In this document: piece after piece, positions 17,343 through 25,798 of the stretch | Numbering within the stretch: the first letter of the stretch is position 1 | Layout: each line of letters opens with the position of its first letter | NCBI GenBank assembly: GCA_016699125.1 | Contig: CP064961.1 | Location: 310,001 to 374,000 of the forward strand | Length of the DNA stretch: 64,000 bases | Origin: a bacterium | GTDB taxonomy: Bacteria > Babelota > Babeliae > Babelales > Vermiphilaceae | Direction: 5' to 3' | The notes under the pieces: model-generated | Databases searched by the model: none | The model's input: the letters and a program-made list of their open reading frames with translations, nothing else | Told to the model about the DNA's origin: nothing | Position numbers and translations under genes: made by a program

Positions 17343-18389
17343 TTATGATGCGAATTTTAATTTCTGGATCTCAAAATTAGCGATATTTTCAATTATTGGA
17401 TTTTTAAATAGACACTCTCGAAAGGTTATTGTATCTTCATCAACCATTCCTTTTCCATTCAGTTTTATTTTTATTTCTATAGGGTTAGAGTCGTGAAAAA
17501 TATCTGTTTGTTCTTTAAAAATATTGCGTATCTTTGTTCGTGTATCATTTTCGGTTTCAGTGATGTCTAGGTTAATGGGCAGTAATCCTTTTTGATTGAT
17601 CGGGTGATCTGCAAATAAAAATAAAGAGAGCTTTGTAAATGCAGTATGATAGTCGTTCAATTCTTTTATAAGAACTTTACATTGTTTTTCAGATAGCTTT
17701 TCATCGTTTTCATCACGTTCAATTGCCATTGTGGATAAGCAAAATAAAACATTATTAAGCTTTTGCGCTATAGGATGGCTTGAAGTTACTAAGTTTGTTA
17801 TATATTTATTTTGATAAGCATTTTGATAATGCTTATTTAGCTTGTTTAAAATCAGAAGATTTACATAATTTTGAATAAAAACTATATATTTAAACCTTTG
17901 TTCTTTGCTATCTATCTGATTTTTGTAGACTGTTTCTGAACCACTTATGGCAGAAACAAATTCATCCAATAACTGGATTTTCAAAATTTCTCTTTCTAAT
18001 GCATAAATGTTTTTTATGTTTATTGCATTGCGTAATTTTTTTGAAACAAGTCTAAGCACTTTTGCTCTTTCTATGTTTTCCAATGGTAGTTTTAGTGTTT
18101 CGGCGATATCTGTTGCGAACAAAGTGAATTCAAATAAATGTTTTTCTGTAAGTTTACCATCAACTTTAAAGCTATCGAAAACGATTTGATAGATCTCGGA
18201 TTGAATTATACTGGCCATTAATCTGTTTTCAGTGAACACCATTAAAGCAGGCTCCCCATCAGGGTGTGCTGAAAAAAGAAAGGAAAAAAGTATATCCTTC
18301 GTGTGCTCATACGTCTGAATTAAAGAATCCATTGAGTTTGCATTGTGTGTGATAAACAGAAAAAAGAATGTGATTTTTAAGTGTTTCAT
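17343..18389 (-). CDS. Exported helical protein, unknown function
   Basis: 348 residues from ATG 18389, which puts a signal peptide at the N-terminus (MKHLKITFFFLFITHNANS). The open frame extends 32 codons further upstream but gives a hydrophobic leader with no clear ribosome-binding site. The mature part is helical, with many Lys and Glu, and no motif I can name. It is the first gene of a two-gene minus-strand unit with the membrane protein at 16840-17337 and is divergent from the PP2C-like gene, so a shared role is possible but unproven. Confidence 0.65.
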   Translation of the reverse strand: MKHLKITFFFLFITHNANSMDSLIQTYEHTKDILFSFLFSAHPDGEPALMVFTENRLMASIIQSEIYQIVFDSFKVDGKLTEKHLFEFTLFATDIAETLKLPLENIERAKVLRLVSKKLRNAINIKNIYALEREILKIQLLDEFVSAISGSETVYKNQIDSKEQRFKYIVFIQNYVNLLILNKLNKHYQNAYQNKYITNLVTSSHPIAQKLNNVLFCLSTMAIERDENDEKLSEKQCKVLIKELNDYHTAFTKLSLFLFADHPINQKGLLPINLDITETENDTRTKIRNIFKEQTDIFHDSNPIEIKIKLNGKGMVDEDTITFRECLFKNPIIENIANFEIQKLKFAS

Positions 18390-18577
18390 TAGTAAATTTT
18401 TTCTGTGTAATAAAAATATCTGTGTAATAAAAATATTAAGTTGGATTATAACACGCAATATAAATCTTGCAAGTATGAGATCCAAATCAAGTTACAGTAA
18501 AAAGCGCCTTGCTTTTAGTGTGTATTTTTTCTATTTTGTTAATAATTTTCAATTAAATAATAGTAAAGATTGAGTGA

Positions 18578-20413
18578 ATGATTTTACATGTATGTATTGT
18601 CACAATGGTATTTTATAGTACTTTGTATACCTCATTTTCTAGTAATACTGATCTAGTATTACAAAGCTCAAATTTCAAAACAGATACAGGTCTTTGGAAT
18701 GCTGCCACGGGCATTATGCAGGGCAGTAAAAGAATACAGGAAGATGTGATAGCTTTTGAAACTGAAAATGAATATTCATCGCCCCTGCTGGTTGCAGTAT
18801 GTGATGGCAATGGTGGTATTGGGCAAGAACGTATTCAAACTGAACTGCTTCCATTATTGACGATGAAATTACAGTATCAGCGTCTATTAGCTAATATTAT
18901 GAAGCAAAATAATAGTCCTGAAGCATTATCATCAAATATTAGAAAGGCATTTTTAGAGGTTAATGAAGATCTAAAAAAAATTAATAGAGATAGTCAAGAC
19001 TCGTGGTACAGTGGCGGCTCAACAGCGTTGTGTCTGTTATCAGATGCTGAAAAATTTTGGTTAGCATTTTGTGGTGATTCGTTAGGTATATGGAAAGAAA
19101 ATGGAGCTTTCAAGGACACCATCTCACATCATCTTGCCGAACGAACTGATTCATACAGTTTTTCAAGAAGTTTTGGTAATTTTAGATGTTCGTTATTCGA
19201 AATGACTTCAGAACCGGATATTTACGAAATTAAAAAACTGAATACTGACTGGTTATTGTTAGCAACTGATGGTTTGTGGACCCATACAAAAAAGGAAACA
19301 GTTTATAATTTTATAGAGGCGAATCAAAAAAAAGATTCAAAAACGGTGGTTCACGAGTTGTCTGTTTTGGCAATGTTTCATGATATATCGGCTAATTATG
19401 AGTGTAACTATATGGTGCCTGTTTTAAAACTATTGCTGTTATATCGCTATCCATTTTTGTCACGTACTGCAGCTACCGATTTTGAAATGTTTATTGAAAA
19501 GCATGAGCAGTTAAGTAACTTTTTGCAACTTTTTGAAATGTTTAATGGCTCTGGCTTTGATGCATTTGTTTCTCAGCAAGAGGCAGTAAATCCACTCAAA
19601 GCTCTATTTGAATCGATGCAAGATATCTGGTTGAGTGATGGATCCATTCAAATAGAACAGATAAAAACAGATATTTTGAGTTTGTTTAATATGTATAGGG
19701 ATGGTGTGAATAAAAGTGAAATAGAATTGGAAGATAATACATTAAATAACATTTTTGATCGGTATTATGAAATAAAGGACAGATCAGGTGACCTTAATGT
19801 TCGGCTCAATAATTTAAAAAGGGCAAGTACAATAGACTGTGATGCGTTCAATGTTTTAAAATATGAAATATTACGTAAAATGCTGAGCTATACGATTAAG
19901 AATATATCTGAAGAATGCAAAGATCATCAGGGTGTGCAACTTTTGCGCATCTATGCTTGTCTGCCTGATCCAGAGCAGCTTAAGATAGCAATTAACAGTT
20001 ATTACCATAACACACACCAAAGTGAAATCATAAAATTCTCCGATAACATGATTGCAACGGTGATAAAACGTCAAAATATAGATTTTCAAAATGAAATGAT
20101 TGTTAAAGTTATTGAACATTATCAATATTGTTGTGAAGGTATGCGAAAAAAACTGGCAATCCTGACTGAAAAGCTAATGAATGGATGTATGAGCGAAGCT
20201 GAAATTACGCATTATAGCCAACTGCTTGCAAAACTACATTCTGATAACATGGCAATCGTGTATGTCAAAAAAGCTCGTGAAAATAGTGTCAAAAAGGAAT
20301 CTACTCAAAAATTGGTAACAGAACCTACAAAAAATAGTTGGTTCAGTTCAACGATGAGTTTTTTGAGGTACAATCCATGGAATGTGAACAATGATGATGA
20401 AACGGTACAATGA
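18578..20413 (+). CDS. Exported PP2C-type protein phosphatase-like protein
   Basis: 611 residues. A hydrophobic N-terminus (about residues 3-22) acts as signal peptide. Residues about 38-270 carry PPM/PP2C motifs in order: QGSKRIQED (48-56), VCDGNGG (74-80; the usual form is DGHGG), GGSTA, FCGDSLGIW, SRSFGN and LLLATDGLW. PP2C enzymes use two metal ions held by Asp residues to hydrolyse phosphoserine or phosphothreonine. The Asp of motif I, the DG and the DGLW Asp are present. The His of DGHGG is Asn, and the final DN motif is not recognisable, so activity is uncertain. Residues about 280-580 are helical without known family. The C-terminus (KNSWFSSTMSFLRYNPWN) has the Trp-type tail shared with other exported proteins here. 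An effector or surface role is inferred. Confidence 0.72.
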   Translation: MILHVCIVTMVFYSTLYTSFSSNTDLVLQSSNFKTDTGLWNAATGIMQGSKRIQEDVIAFETENEYSSPLLVAVCDGNGGIGQERIQTELLPLLTMKLQYQRLLANIMKQNNSPEALSSNIRKAFLEVNEDLKKINRDSQDSWYSGGSTALCLLSDAEKFWLAFCGDSLGIWKENGAFKDTISHHLAERTDSYSFSRSFGNFRCSLFEMTSEPDIYEIKKLNTDWLLLATDGLWTHTKKETVYNFIEANQKKDSKTVVHELSVLAMFHDISANYECNYMVPVLKLLLLYRYPFLSRTAATDFEMFIEKHEQLSNFLQLFEMFNGSGFDAFVSQQEAVNPLKALFESMQDIWLSDGSIQIEQIKTDILSLFNMYRDGVNKSEIELEDNTLNNIFDRYYEIKDRSGDLNVRLNNLKRASTIDCDAFNVLKYEILRKMLSYTIKNISEECKDHQGVQLLRIYACLPDPEQLKIAINSYYHNTHQSEIIKFSDNMIATVIKRQNIDFQNEMIVKVIEHYQYCCEGMRKKLAILTEKLMNGCMSEAEITHYSQLLAKLHSDNMAIVYVKKARENSVKKESTQKLVTEPTKNSWFSSTMSFLRYNPWNVNNDDETVQ

Positions 20414-20446
20414 GTATGCGGTAAGCTGATTAATGAAGCATAAACT

Positions 20447-20486
20447 AAAAAAAAGCCACTTTTGATGCAGATCAGAAGTGGCTTTT
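20447..20486 (-). terminator. Terminator for the 20513-21022 gene, possibly bidirectional
   Basis: Stem AAAAGCCACTT...AAGTGGCTTTT with inner TGAT/ATCA pairing. Read on the minus strand it is followed by eight T residues (A run at 20447-20454 on the plus strand). It lies between two convergent stops; on the plus strand the U tract is only four. Confidence 0.8.
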
Positions 20487-20512
20487 AACTATTTTGAAAG
20501 TGTTTTTTTTAA

Positions 20513-21022
20513 TTATTGTTCAAAATTTGTTTGATTTTCAATTTTTTTTTGCTTGATCGCTTCTTTAAGCCATGGATATTTTTCTTCAAATTTTTTCGTC
20601 GCCACAAAACTTAAAGCATGGTAAATCTCAGCAAAACTCTTTTCTGTCTCTTGACAATAAGTGTCGATCCCTTGCTTTCCATTCCGAATACAATCGCTAT
20701 TATATTGTTCAACTACATCATCTTTTAATAAACCTTTGTACAGAGATCTAGGATGAATATCGTGGGACGTTTTTAATGCAAAAAATTCTCTTAAAATATC
20801 AGCTTGAAGCTCCATAGCTTCATCATATGTTTTTACTTTACGTTGTTTTACTTTTGCATCAAAGAGCTTTTCAAATCGATCAATTTTACTTTTATCAAAT
20901 AATACTAAAACACTTTGTTGATAATTTCTTCGTAAGAATTCCCACCATGTCTCACCATCAGCCTTGCACAATCCAGGAAATAAACCGATTAGGAGCAAAC
21001 AAAAACACAAAATTTTTTTCAT
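20513..21022 (-). CDS. Small exported protein, WW family
   Basis: 169 residues from ATG 21022, preceded by GAGG at good distance; the longer frame to 21061 would hide the signal peptide. Signal peptide MKKILCFCLLLIGLFPGLCKA, then GETWWEFLRRNY. The mature start resembles that of the 28477-28902 product (KSWWQELNKIDPSVASIFDEEK versus ETWWEFLRRN...LFDKSK), so the two form a small paralogous family. The rest is helical, with two Cys residues near the middle (DCIRNGKQGIDTYC) that could form a disulfide. Function unknown. Confidence 0.68.
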   Translation of the reverse strand: MKKILCFCLLLIGLFPGLCKADGETWWEFLRRNYQQSVLVLFDKSKIDRFEKLFDAKVKQRKVKTYDEAMELQADILREFFALKTSHDIHPRSLYKGLLKDDVVEQYNSDCIRNGKQGIDTYCQETEKSFAEIYHALSFVATKKFEEKYPWLKEAIKQKKIENQTNFEQ

Positions 21023-21116
21023 AAAAAACCTCAGCATATTGAAAAAAGAAAAAATACCCAAAAAACAGTTTTATTATAACTTTTATCCGCCAAAAAAGCA
21101 AAAGCGATTCATGAGC

Positions 21117-22043
21117 TTACAAGCCCAGCAGGTACCGTTCAGCTTCCAATGCCGCCATGCAGCCAGCACCGGCAGAGGTGATCGCTTGGCGATATTTATA
21201 ATCATGCACATCTCCTGCTGCAAAAATGCCGGGAACTGAGGTATGAACCTGATTGGTAACGGTAATATATCCAAGCTCATTCATGGCAAGCTGGCCCTTG
21301 AACGGAGCCGTATTCGGCTTCAAGCCGATTGCAATAAATGCACCATCCGCTTCAAGCTCAGATTCGTTGCCGGTTTTTTGATGTCTGATGGTCATGCCGG
21401 TCAGCTGTGTGCCGTTGCCATGAAACTGTTTTACGGTGCTTTCGTATATGATTTTGATGTCAGGATCGCCCAAAACCCGCTGTTGCATGGCAAAAGAGGC
21501 GGTCAACTTATCAAGTATATGAACGATGGTGATCTGGTTGGTGAACTTTTTCAAAAAGGAGGCATCTTCCATGGCGGTGTCTCCACCGCCGATGACAACC
21601 ACCTTTTTATTTGGATAAAACGCACCGTCACAGACTGCGCAGGTGGTTACGCCTTTTGACCAGTAGGTTGCCTCGCCCGGGCATCCTAACGTTTTATGGT
21701 GTGCGCCTGTTGCAATGATGATCGATTGAGCGTGGTACGTTTTTGCTGCATCGGTCGTAACTGAAAACGGCTTTTTGGCAAAATCAACGGTTACCACAGA
21801 TTCTGAAAGAATGTTTGTGCCAAAATGTAACGCATGCTCGCGCATCTGCATCATGAGCATTGGGCCAAGAATGCTTTTTTGACCCGGCCAGTTTTCAACG
21901 TAGGTTGTTGACATGAGCTGACCACCAGGCGTTTTACCTTCAATGATGATCGGATGTAAGTTTGCACGCGCGGCGTATACTGCCGCAGTGAGGCCTGCCG
22001 GCCCTGAGCCGATAATAATAAGATCGTGGACTTTTGTGTTCAT
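21117..22043 (-). CDS. trxB: Thioredoxin-disulfide reductase
   Basis: A cytosolic FAD enzyme that passes electrons from NADPH to thioredoxin. 308 residues, normal length. FAD-binding GSGPAG (12-17), redox-active CAVC (135-138) and NADPH-binding GGGDTAMEDA are all present, and the C-terminal FAD motif GIFAAGDVHD is complete. Downstream of the trigger-factor-like gene with a 9-bp gap, so the two may be cotranscribed. Its third-position GC is higher than that of the exported-protein genes nearby. Confidence 0.98.
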   Translation of the reverse strand: MNTKVHDLIIIGSGPAGLTAAVYAARANLHPIIIEGKTPGGQLMSTTYVENWPGQKSILGPMLMMQMREHALHFGTNILSESVVTVDFAKKPFSVTTDAAKTYHAQSIIIATGAHHKTLGCPGEATYWSKGVTTCAVCDGAFYPNKKVVVIGGGDTAMEDASFLKKFTNQITIVHILDKLTASFAMQQRVLGDPDIKIIYESTVKQFHGNGTQLTGMTIRHQKTGNESELEADGAFIAIGLKPNTAPFKGQLAMNELGYITVTNQVHTSVPGIFAAGDVHDYKYRQAITSAGAGCMAALEAERYLLGL

Positions 22044-22052
22044 GAATATTGT

Positions 22053-23420
22053 TTACTTTTTTGTTAAATAATAAATGATATAATTTACCGTTTTTTCCCT
22101 GAGGCAGAGCTGTTTTAAACTTTGTAAAGAGATCGGCATCTGCTGGCCATCCACTTCCGTAGTAGGCAACTCAAAACAGAAAAAGTTTCGCAGACGAGCA
22201 CGTTTTGTAAGATTTAAATATGATTTAAGGTCTTGCAAGGTGACATCCATCTTTTCATCGTGAGCAATCTGATCAACAATGATAGAATCTTTTATCTGTT
22301 TATGTGCCAACTCTTCTATTCTCTGTTCAAAATCTGCCTGTCGTTTGTAAACATTATAATCATGATTTTTTTTTACGCTAGCCAAAACCTTTTTTTTCTG
22401 TTCTTCAACAAGCCAAGCAGGAGCTGTAACCTGGTGTCTATGTGTGAGTACGGCAAGTGCTTCATCAACAATGGATCGTCTTTGTGAAATGTCGTTTCGA
22501 AAAGAAAAAACTTCAACAAGTTTTTTGTGTAGATCTTTCTGTGTTTTTATCTTAAAAAAATGTTTAAAGTTATTGAAACATACCTGTGCATAAGAATCAA
22601 TATCCAAAATAGTAATAGAAAATAGATAGTTTGAAAGATGCTTTTGGCTAAAAAATGTTTGTAATTCAGCCGTTTGAGTGGTGAAGGTATCACCAATTTT
22701 TTTGTACAAAAACAGGTCTCTTAGTTCTGTGTTTATTTCTGCATCATCCATCCTTAGCCAGAAATATGCTTCAAGGGGAACGATGTTAAAATATGATATA
22801 TCAGTTACCACCGTTACTTTGAAAAAAACCCAATCTAAATAATCAACTGTGAGCTCTGGCGATGTCTTTGTGTGCTCAGTTTCATGTTCTATAAAATTTT
22901 CAGCTTGCCGATCAAGATCTTTATAGTTTTTTCTTTTTGGCATTTTAAAAGGGAACAGCTTCCATTCTTTGAGCTGCATTGTTTCAACATAAAACGCTTC
23001 AAATAAGCACTTTGCATCCTGACTTGGCTCGATATCAAATGCGACCACTACAGGCCAGATACTCAGACAGATCTTATGTTTGTGTAACTGATCATACATA
23101 AAATCGAAAATACAAAATTTTAACAAAAAGTCTTTTAAATGACTACTTAGTAGTCCCTGATAATGGGTTTTAATAAACGTGATCGGCACATCCATCCGAT
23201 TTATACCATTTAGATGCATTAATTTTCTTTGATCTACAGCAGCCAGCTCATACATATGATCAACAAAAACGCTTGGAATAGTAATGGTGATCTGTATACG
23301 ATTGCCTTGACCCAACAGGTACTCAAATCCAAAAACATCTTTGTAAGAATCAAAACTTAATGGATCTTTATACACAAAATTTTGTTTCACCGAATGAGTG
23401 ACAACCTCAGCGCCATTCAT
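22053..23420 (-). CDS. tig: Trigger factor-like chaperone, divergent
   Basis: 455 residues, the usual length of trigger factor, the ribosome-bound chaperone with a peptidyl-prolyl isomerase domain. The C-terminal third resembles the family most: WLVEEQKKKVL, a helical EQRIEELAHKQIKDSIIVD segment, then DEKMDVTLQDLKSYLNL, which matches the EKI-VT--D-K-YL pattern of the chaperone domain. The N-terminal ribosome-binding signature GFRKGKAP is not recognisable and the middle domain is strongly diverged, so ribosome binding is doubtful. ATG 23420 has AAAGGAGAG upstream. It lies between tRNA-Leu and trxB. Assignment rests on length, order and C-terminal pattern only. Confidence 0.5.
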   Translation of the reverse strand: MNGAEVVTHSVKQNFVYKDPLSFDSYKDVFGFEYLLGQGNRIQITITIPSVFVDHMYELAAVDQRKLMHLNGINRMDVPITFIKTHYQGLLSSHLKDFLLKFCIFDFMYDQLHKHKICLSIWPVVVAFDIEPSQDAKCLFEAFYVETMQLKEWKLFPFKMPKRKNYKDLDRQAENFIEHETEHTKTSPELTVDYLDWVFFKVTVVTDISYFNIVPLEAYFWLRMDDAEINTELRDLFLYKKIGDTFTTQTAELQTFFSQKHLSNYLFSITILDIDSYAQVCFNNFKHFFKIKTQKDLHKKLVEVFSFRNDISQRRSIVDEALAVLTHRHQVTAPAWLVEEQKKKVLASVKKNHDYNVYKRQADFEQRIEELAHKQIKDSIIVDQIAHDEKMDVTLQDLKSYLNLTKRARLRNFFCFELPTTEVDGQQMPISLQSLKQLCLREKTVNYIIYYLTKK

Positions 23421-23440
23421 AACACTCTCCTTTAAAGTGT

Positions 23441-23527
23441 TGGTGCAAGAGAGGGGAGTCGAACCCCTACTTCCTTTCGGAAGCTGGATCCTAAGTCCAG
23501 TGCGTCTGCCAATTCCGCCACTCTTGC
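23441..23527 (-). tRNA. tRNA-Leu (anticodon TAG)
   Basis: 87 nt on the minus strand with a long variable arm (CTTCCGAAAGGAAG), as expected for leucine. Acceptor GCAAGAG/CTCTTGC, anticodon arm CTGGA-CTTAGGA-TCCAG, encoded CCA. Confidence 0.96.
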
Positions 23528-23535
23528 AAATTCTG

Positions 23536-23611
23536 TGGTGGGTTGCGTTGGAATCGAACCAACAACCTACAGATTAAGAGTCTGTTGCTCTACCTATTGA
23601 GCTAGCAACCC
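23536..23611 (-). tRNA. tRNA-Lys (anticodon CTT)
   Basis: 76 nt on the minus strand. Acceptor GGGTTGC/GCAACCC, anticodon arm ACAGA-CTCTTAA-TCTGT giving CTT, T arm with GGTTCGATTCC, encoded CCA. It lies 8 bp from tRNA-Leu, so they are probably one transcript. Confidence 0.96.
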
Positions 23612-23669
23612 TTTTTTTAATTACCACAAGTTTAGCAAAGATTTTTAAAAAAAAAAGCCTTTTGTTTTT

Positions 23670-24257
23670 TTAAACGGTTGTAATATCTTTCTCTTTTTTT
23701 GTTGCATGTTCTTCGGCTAATTTGCAATATTTGTCAGTAACAGTTTGCAAAACGTCGGTTAATCTGTTGAAAAAATTCTCAGATATTTTTTTATTTTGTT
23801 TTGCGTCCTTTAAAAGGTTGTTAAAATCTTTTCTTACGTTACGAATGCTGACCTTGCATTCTTCAAGTTTTTTGTTTAACACCTTTAATAACTCATCTCT
23901 TCGCGCAGTGGTCATTTGTGGTAGTTGTAAGCGAATTAACGCTCCATCATTGATGGGGGTTAAACCAAGCTCGGAATTTGTAATAGCATTTTCTATCGCG
24001 CCGATGACTGAAGTGTCCCATGGTTGAATCGTAATTAAACGTGACTCAGGAGCAGCTACGGCAGCTAGGCTTTTCAGTGGCATGCTTTGTCCGCCATAAC
24101 AATGTATCAAAAGATCTTCGACTAACGATGTATGCGCACGTCCGGTGCGAACTTTTGTAAGCTCTTTTTCAAAGTGTTTAATTGCTTGTACCGCTTCCTG
24201 CTCCATGGGAGTCTGAAAACTTTTTATATTATTCTCTTCAAGTATAATTTCCTTCAT
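23670..24257 (-). CDS. frr: Ribosome recycling factor
   Basis: Splits post-termination ribosomes together with EF-G. 195 residues, slightly longer than the usual 185 because of an N-terminal extension of about ten residues. The family pattern is clear: KVRTGRAHTSLVEDL, PLKSLAAVAAPESRLITIQPW, AIENAI--SELGLTP, the RRDELLKVLNKKLEE segment and RNVRKDFNNLLKDAK. It follows tsf in the same direction with a 27-bp gap; pyrH, which usually lies between the two, is absent. Confidence 0.97.
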   Translation of the reverse strand: MKEIILEENNIKSFQTPMEQEAVQAIKHFEKELTKVRTGRAHTSLVEDLLIHCYGGQSMPLKSLAAVAAPESRLITIQPWDTSVIGAIENAITNSELGLTPINDGALIRLQLPQMTTARRDELLKVLNKKLEECKVSIRNVRKDFNNLLKDAKQNKKISENFFNRLTDVLQTVTDKYCKLAEEHATKKEKDITTV

Positions 24258-24284
24258 AACATCCTCTTTATGCTTGAAAATAGA

Positions 24285-24881
24285 TTAAAGGCCGAGTTCA
24301 AAACGTGCAAAGCGTTTAATAACAACATTCTCACCAGTTTTTGCAATTACTTGGTTTACCGCATCCTGTACCGTTTGTTGATCATTTTTTACAAACTGCT
24401 GTTTTAATAGGCATATCTCACTGTACAGTTTGCTTATTTTACCTTCAACAATCTGGTCGATCATTGCTGTGGGTTTGCCGGAATTGACAAGCTGTTCTTT
24501 GAGTATATTTTTTTCTCTTTCTAGAAATGCCCCATCAACTTCTTCAGGATTAACATATAAAGGTTTTATCGCTGCAATATGCATGCAAAGATCTTTCGCC
24601 AACATACGTACGGCGTCAGTTTTTGCCACAAAATCTGTTTCGCAATTAATTTCTATCATAACACCAAGGCGATCACCAGGATGGATGTACGCATACACTA
24701 CGCCTTCACTTGTCTGTTTGCTTGCACGTTTTGCTGCAACTAATGCACCTTTTTTGCGAAGAATTTCGATTGCTTTTTCTATATTGCCTTCAGTCTCTTC
24801 AAGTGCTTTACGACAATCCATCATACCCAAGCCTGTACGATCTCGTAATTCCTGAATAAGCTCTTTACCTATCTTTACCAT
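24285..24881 (-). CDS. tsf: Elongation factor Ts, short form
   Basis: The guanine-nucleotide exchange factor for EF-Tu. 198 residues, about the size of the short Thermus-type EF-Ts rather than the 280 or so of E. coli. The N-terminal UBA-like domain carries ELRDRTGLGMMDCRKAL, and the core has VMIEINCETDFVAKT. AAGGAGA lies eight bases before ATG 24881. rpsB, normally just upstream, is not here; the upstream neighbour is an exported-protein gene. Confidence 0.97.
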   Translation of the reverse strand: MVKIGKELIQELRDRTGLGMMDCRKALEETEGNIEKAIEILRKKGALVAAKRASKQTSEGVVYAYIHPGDRLGVMIEINCETDFVAKTDAVRMLAKDLCMHIAAIKPLYVNPEEVDGAFLEREKNILKEQLVNSGKPTAMIDQIVEGKISKLYSEICLLKQQFVKNDQQTVQDAVNQVIAKTGENVVIKRFARFELGL

Positions 24882-24967
24882 TCCATTGTCTCCTTGGAGA
24901 AACTATTTAAATTAATTATGCAACACTGTATTAGTGTGCCATAATCAATCTTTTTTACAATCAGTTT

Positions 24968-25017
24968 TTAGAAAGAAAGAGGAGACAGTTGGCACCAACT
25001 GTCTCCTCTTTCTTTCT
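24968..25017. repeat. Perfect 24-bp-arm palindrome upstream of tsf
   Basis: Arms of 24 bp with a 2-nt loop (CA), purine-rich on one side (AGAAAGAAAGAGGAGACAGT). On the plus strand it is followed by GATTTTTT, the form of a terminator, but no plus-strand gene precedes it. On the minus strand, where genes lie on both sides, it is followed by AAAA. It may be a terminator for antisense transcription, a processing site, or a leader structure for tsf-frr. Confidence 0.6.
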
Positions 25018-25040
25018 AGATTTTTAAAGGATAGTCTGAT

Positions 25041-25766
25041 TTAAGATGTGCGAAGTCGTGCGTTTTCAATATCAACCAGTTTGTTCAGTGCTGCAACGAT
25101 AGGTCTTTTTTGTACGGCTTTGATTGTGGTATCATTCTGAAAGCCCACCAGGTATGTTCTCAAAATGGTGATTCCAGTTTTCAAATCAGTCAAATCGGTA
25201 ATTTCTCCATGCTTTTTATAGAGGCGATCTGTCAGATCTGTTGCAATGTACATCATTCGTTTATCAGACTGCTTTCCGATCTTTTGCTTTAAAAAAGCTT
25301 CATCGATTTCATCAGTAGATCTTTCTGGATTAACGGCATCTATCTCAACAATAAGTGCATGTATTTTTTGACCAGAAAGTAACTTGTCACGTACGCCAGT
25401 TGTTTTTAAAACACTTTGAGGATTTGTGCCCAGTGACTTCAGTTGTGCCACAACAAGACTGTAGTCATATTTGCCAGTGCGTAGCTGTTCTAACAATTTG
25501 TCAGTATGTTGAATAATATCTGTTAAGGGAAACATAGCACTTTTGATATCCTTGACATGTTGGCCTCCTGCATCTTCTTTTGCGTCAAGTGCTGCTTGTA
25601 GCTCAACATCAAGTGCTGCGCGCTTATCAGTTGCGGCCTGTTTTTGCTCAAGTAAATAATCTTTTAGTCGTTGTATTTCTGTTTTTGTTAATTGTGCTGA
25701 ATTTGCCAGCACCTCCAGGCCTAGAGTAACTATTAAAAGTAATGCATTAATTTTAAATTTTGTCAT
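25041..25766 (-). CDS. Exported helical protein, tandem paralog 2
   Basis: 241 residues. Signal peptide MTKFKINALLLIVTLGLEVLANS with likely cleavage after NS-A. The mature part starts LTKTEIQRLKDYLLEQ and ends in a helical segment with LTDRLYKKHGEITDL...ILRTYLVGF. Both ends align with the product of the neighbouring 25799-26548 gene (FTTTEYQKLQNYLEQ and LVEQLYRSYDKR...ILEEYLLSF), so the two are diverged tandem duplicates 32 bp apart and probably cotranscribed. No named domain. Alternating charged and hydrophobic residues suggest a helical bundle. Confidence 0.68.
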   Translation of the reverse strand: MTKFKINALLLIVTLGLEVLANSAQLTKTEIQRLKDYLLEQKQAATDKRAALDVELQAALDAKEDAGGQHVKDIKSAMFPLTDIIQHTDKLLEQLRTGKYDYSLVVAQLKSLGTNPQSVLKTTGVRDKLLSGQKIHALIVEIDAVNPERSTDEIDEAFLKQKIGKQSDKRMMYIATDLTDRLYKKHGEITDLTDLKTGITILRTYLVGFQNDTTIKAVQKRPIVAALNKLVDIENARLRTS

Positions 25767-25798
25767 TACAAACCCTTCTTTTTTATATTTTATATATA

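Noticed and set aside
17728..17740. Single DnaA-box-like TGTGGATAA
   Set aside because: An isolated match inside a coding region; no cluster of boxes as expected for an origin.
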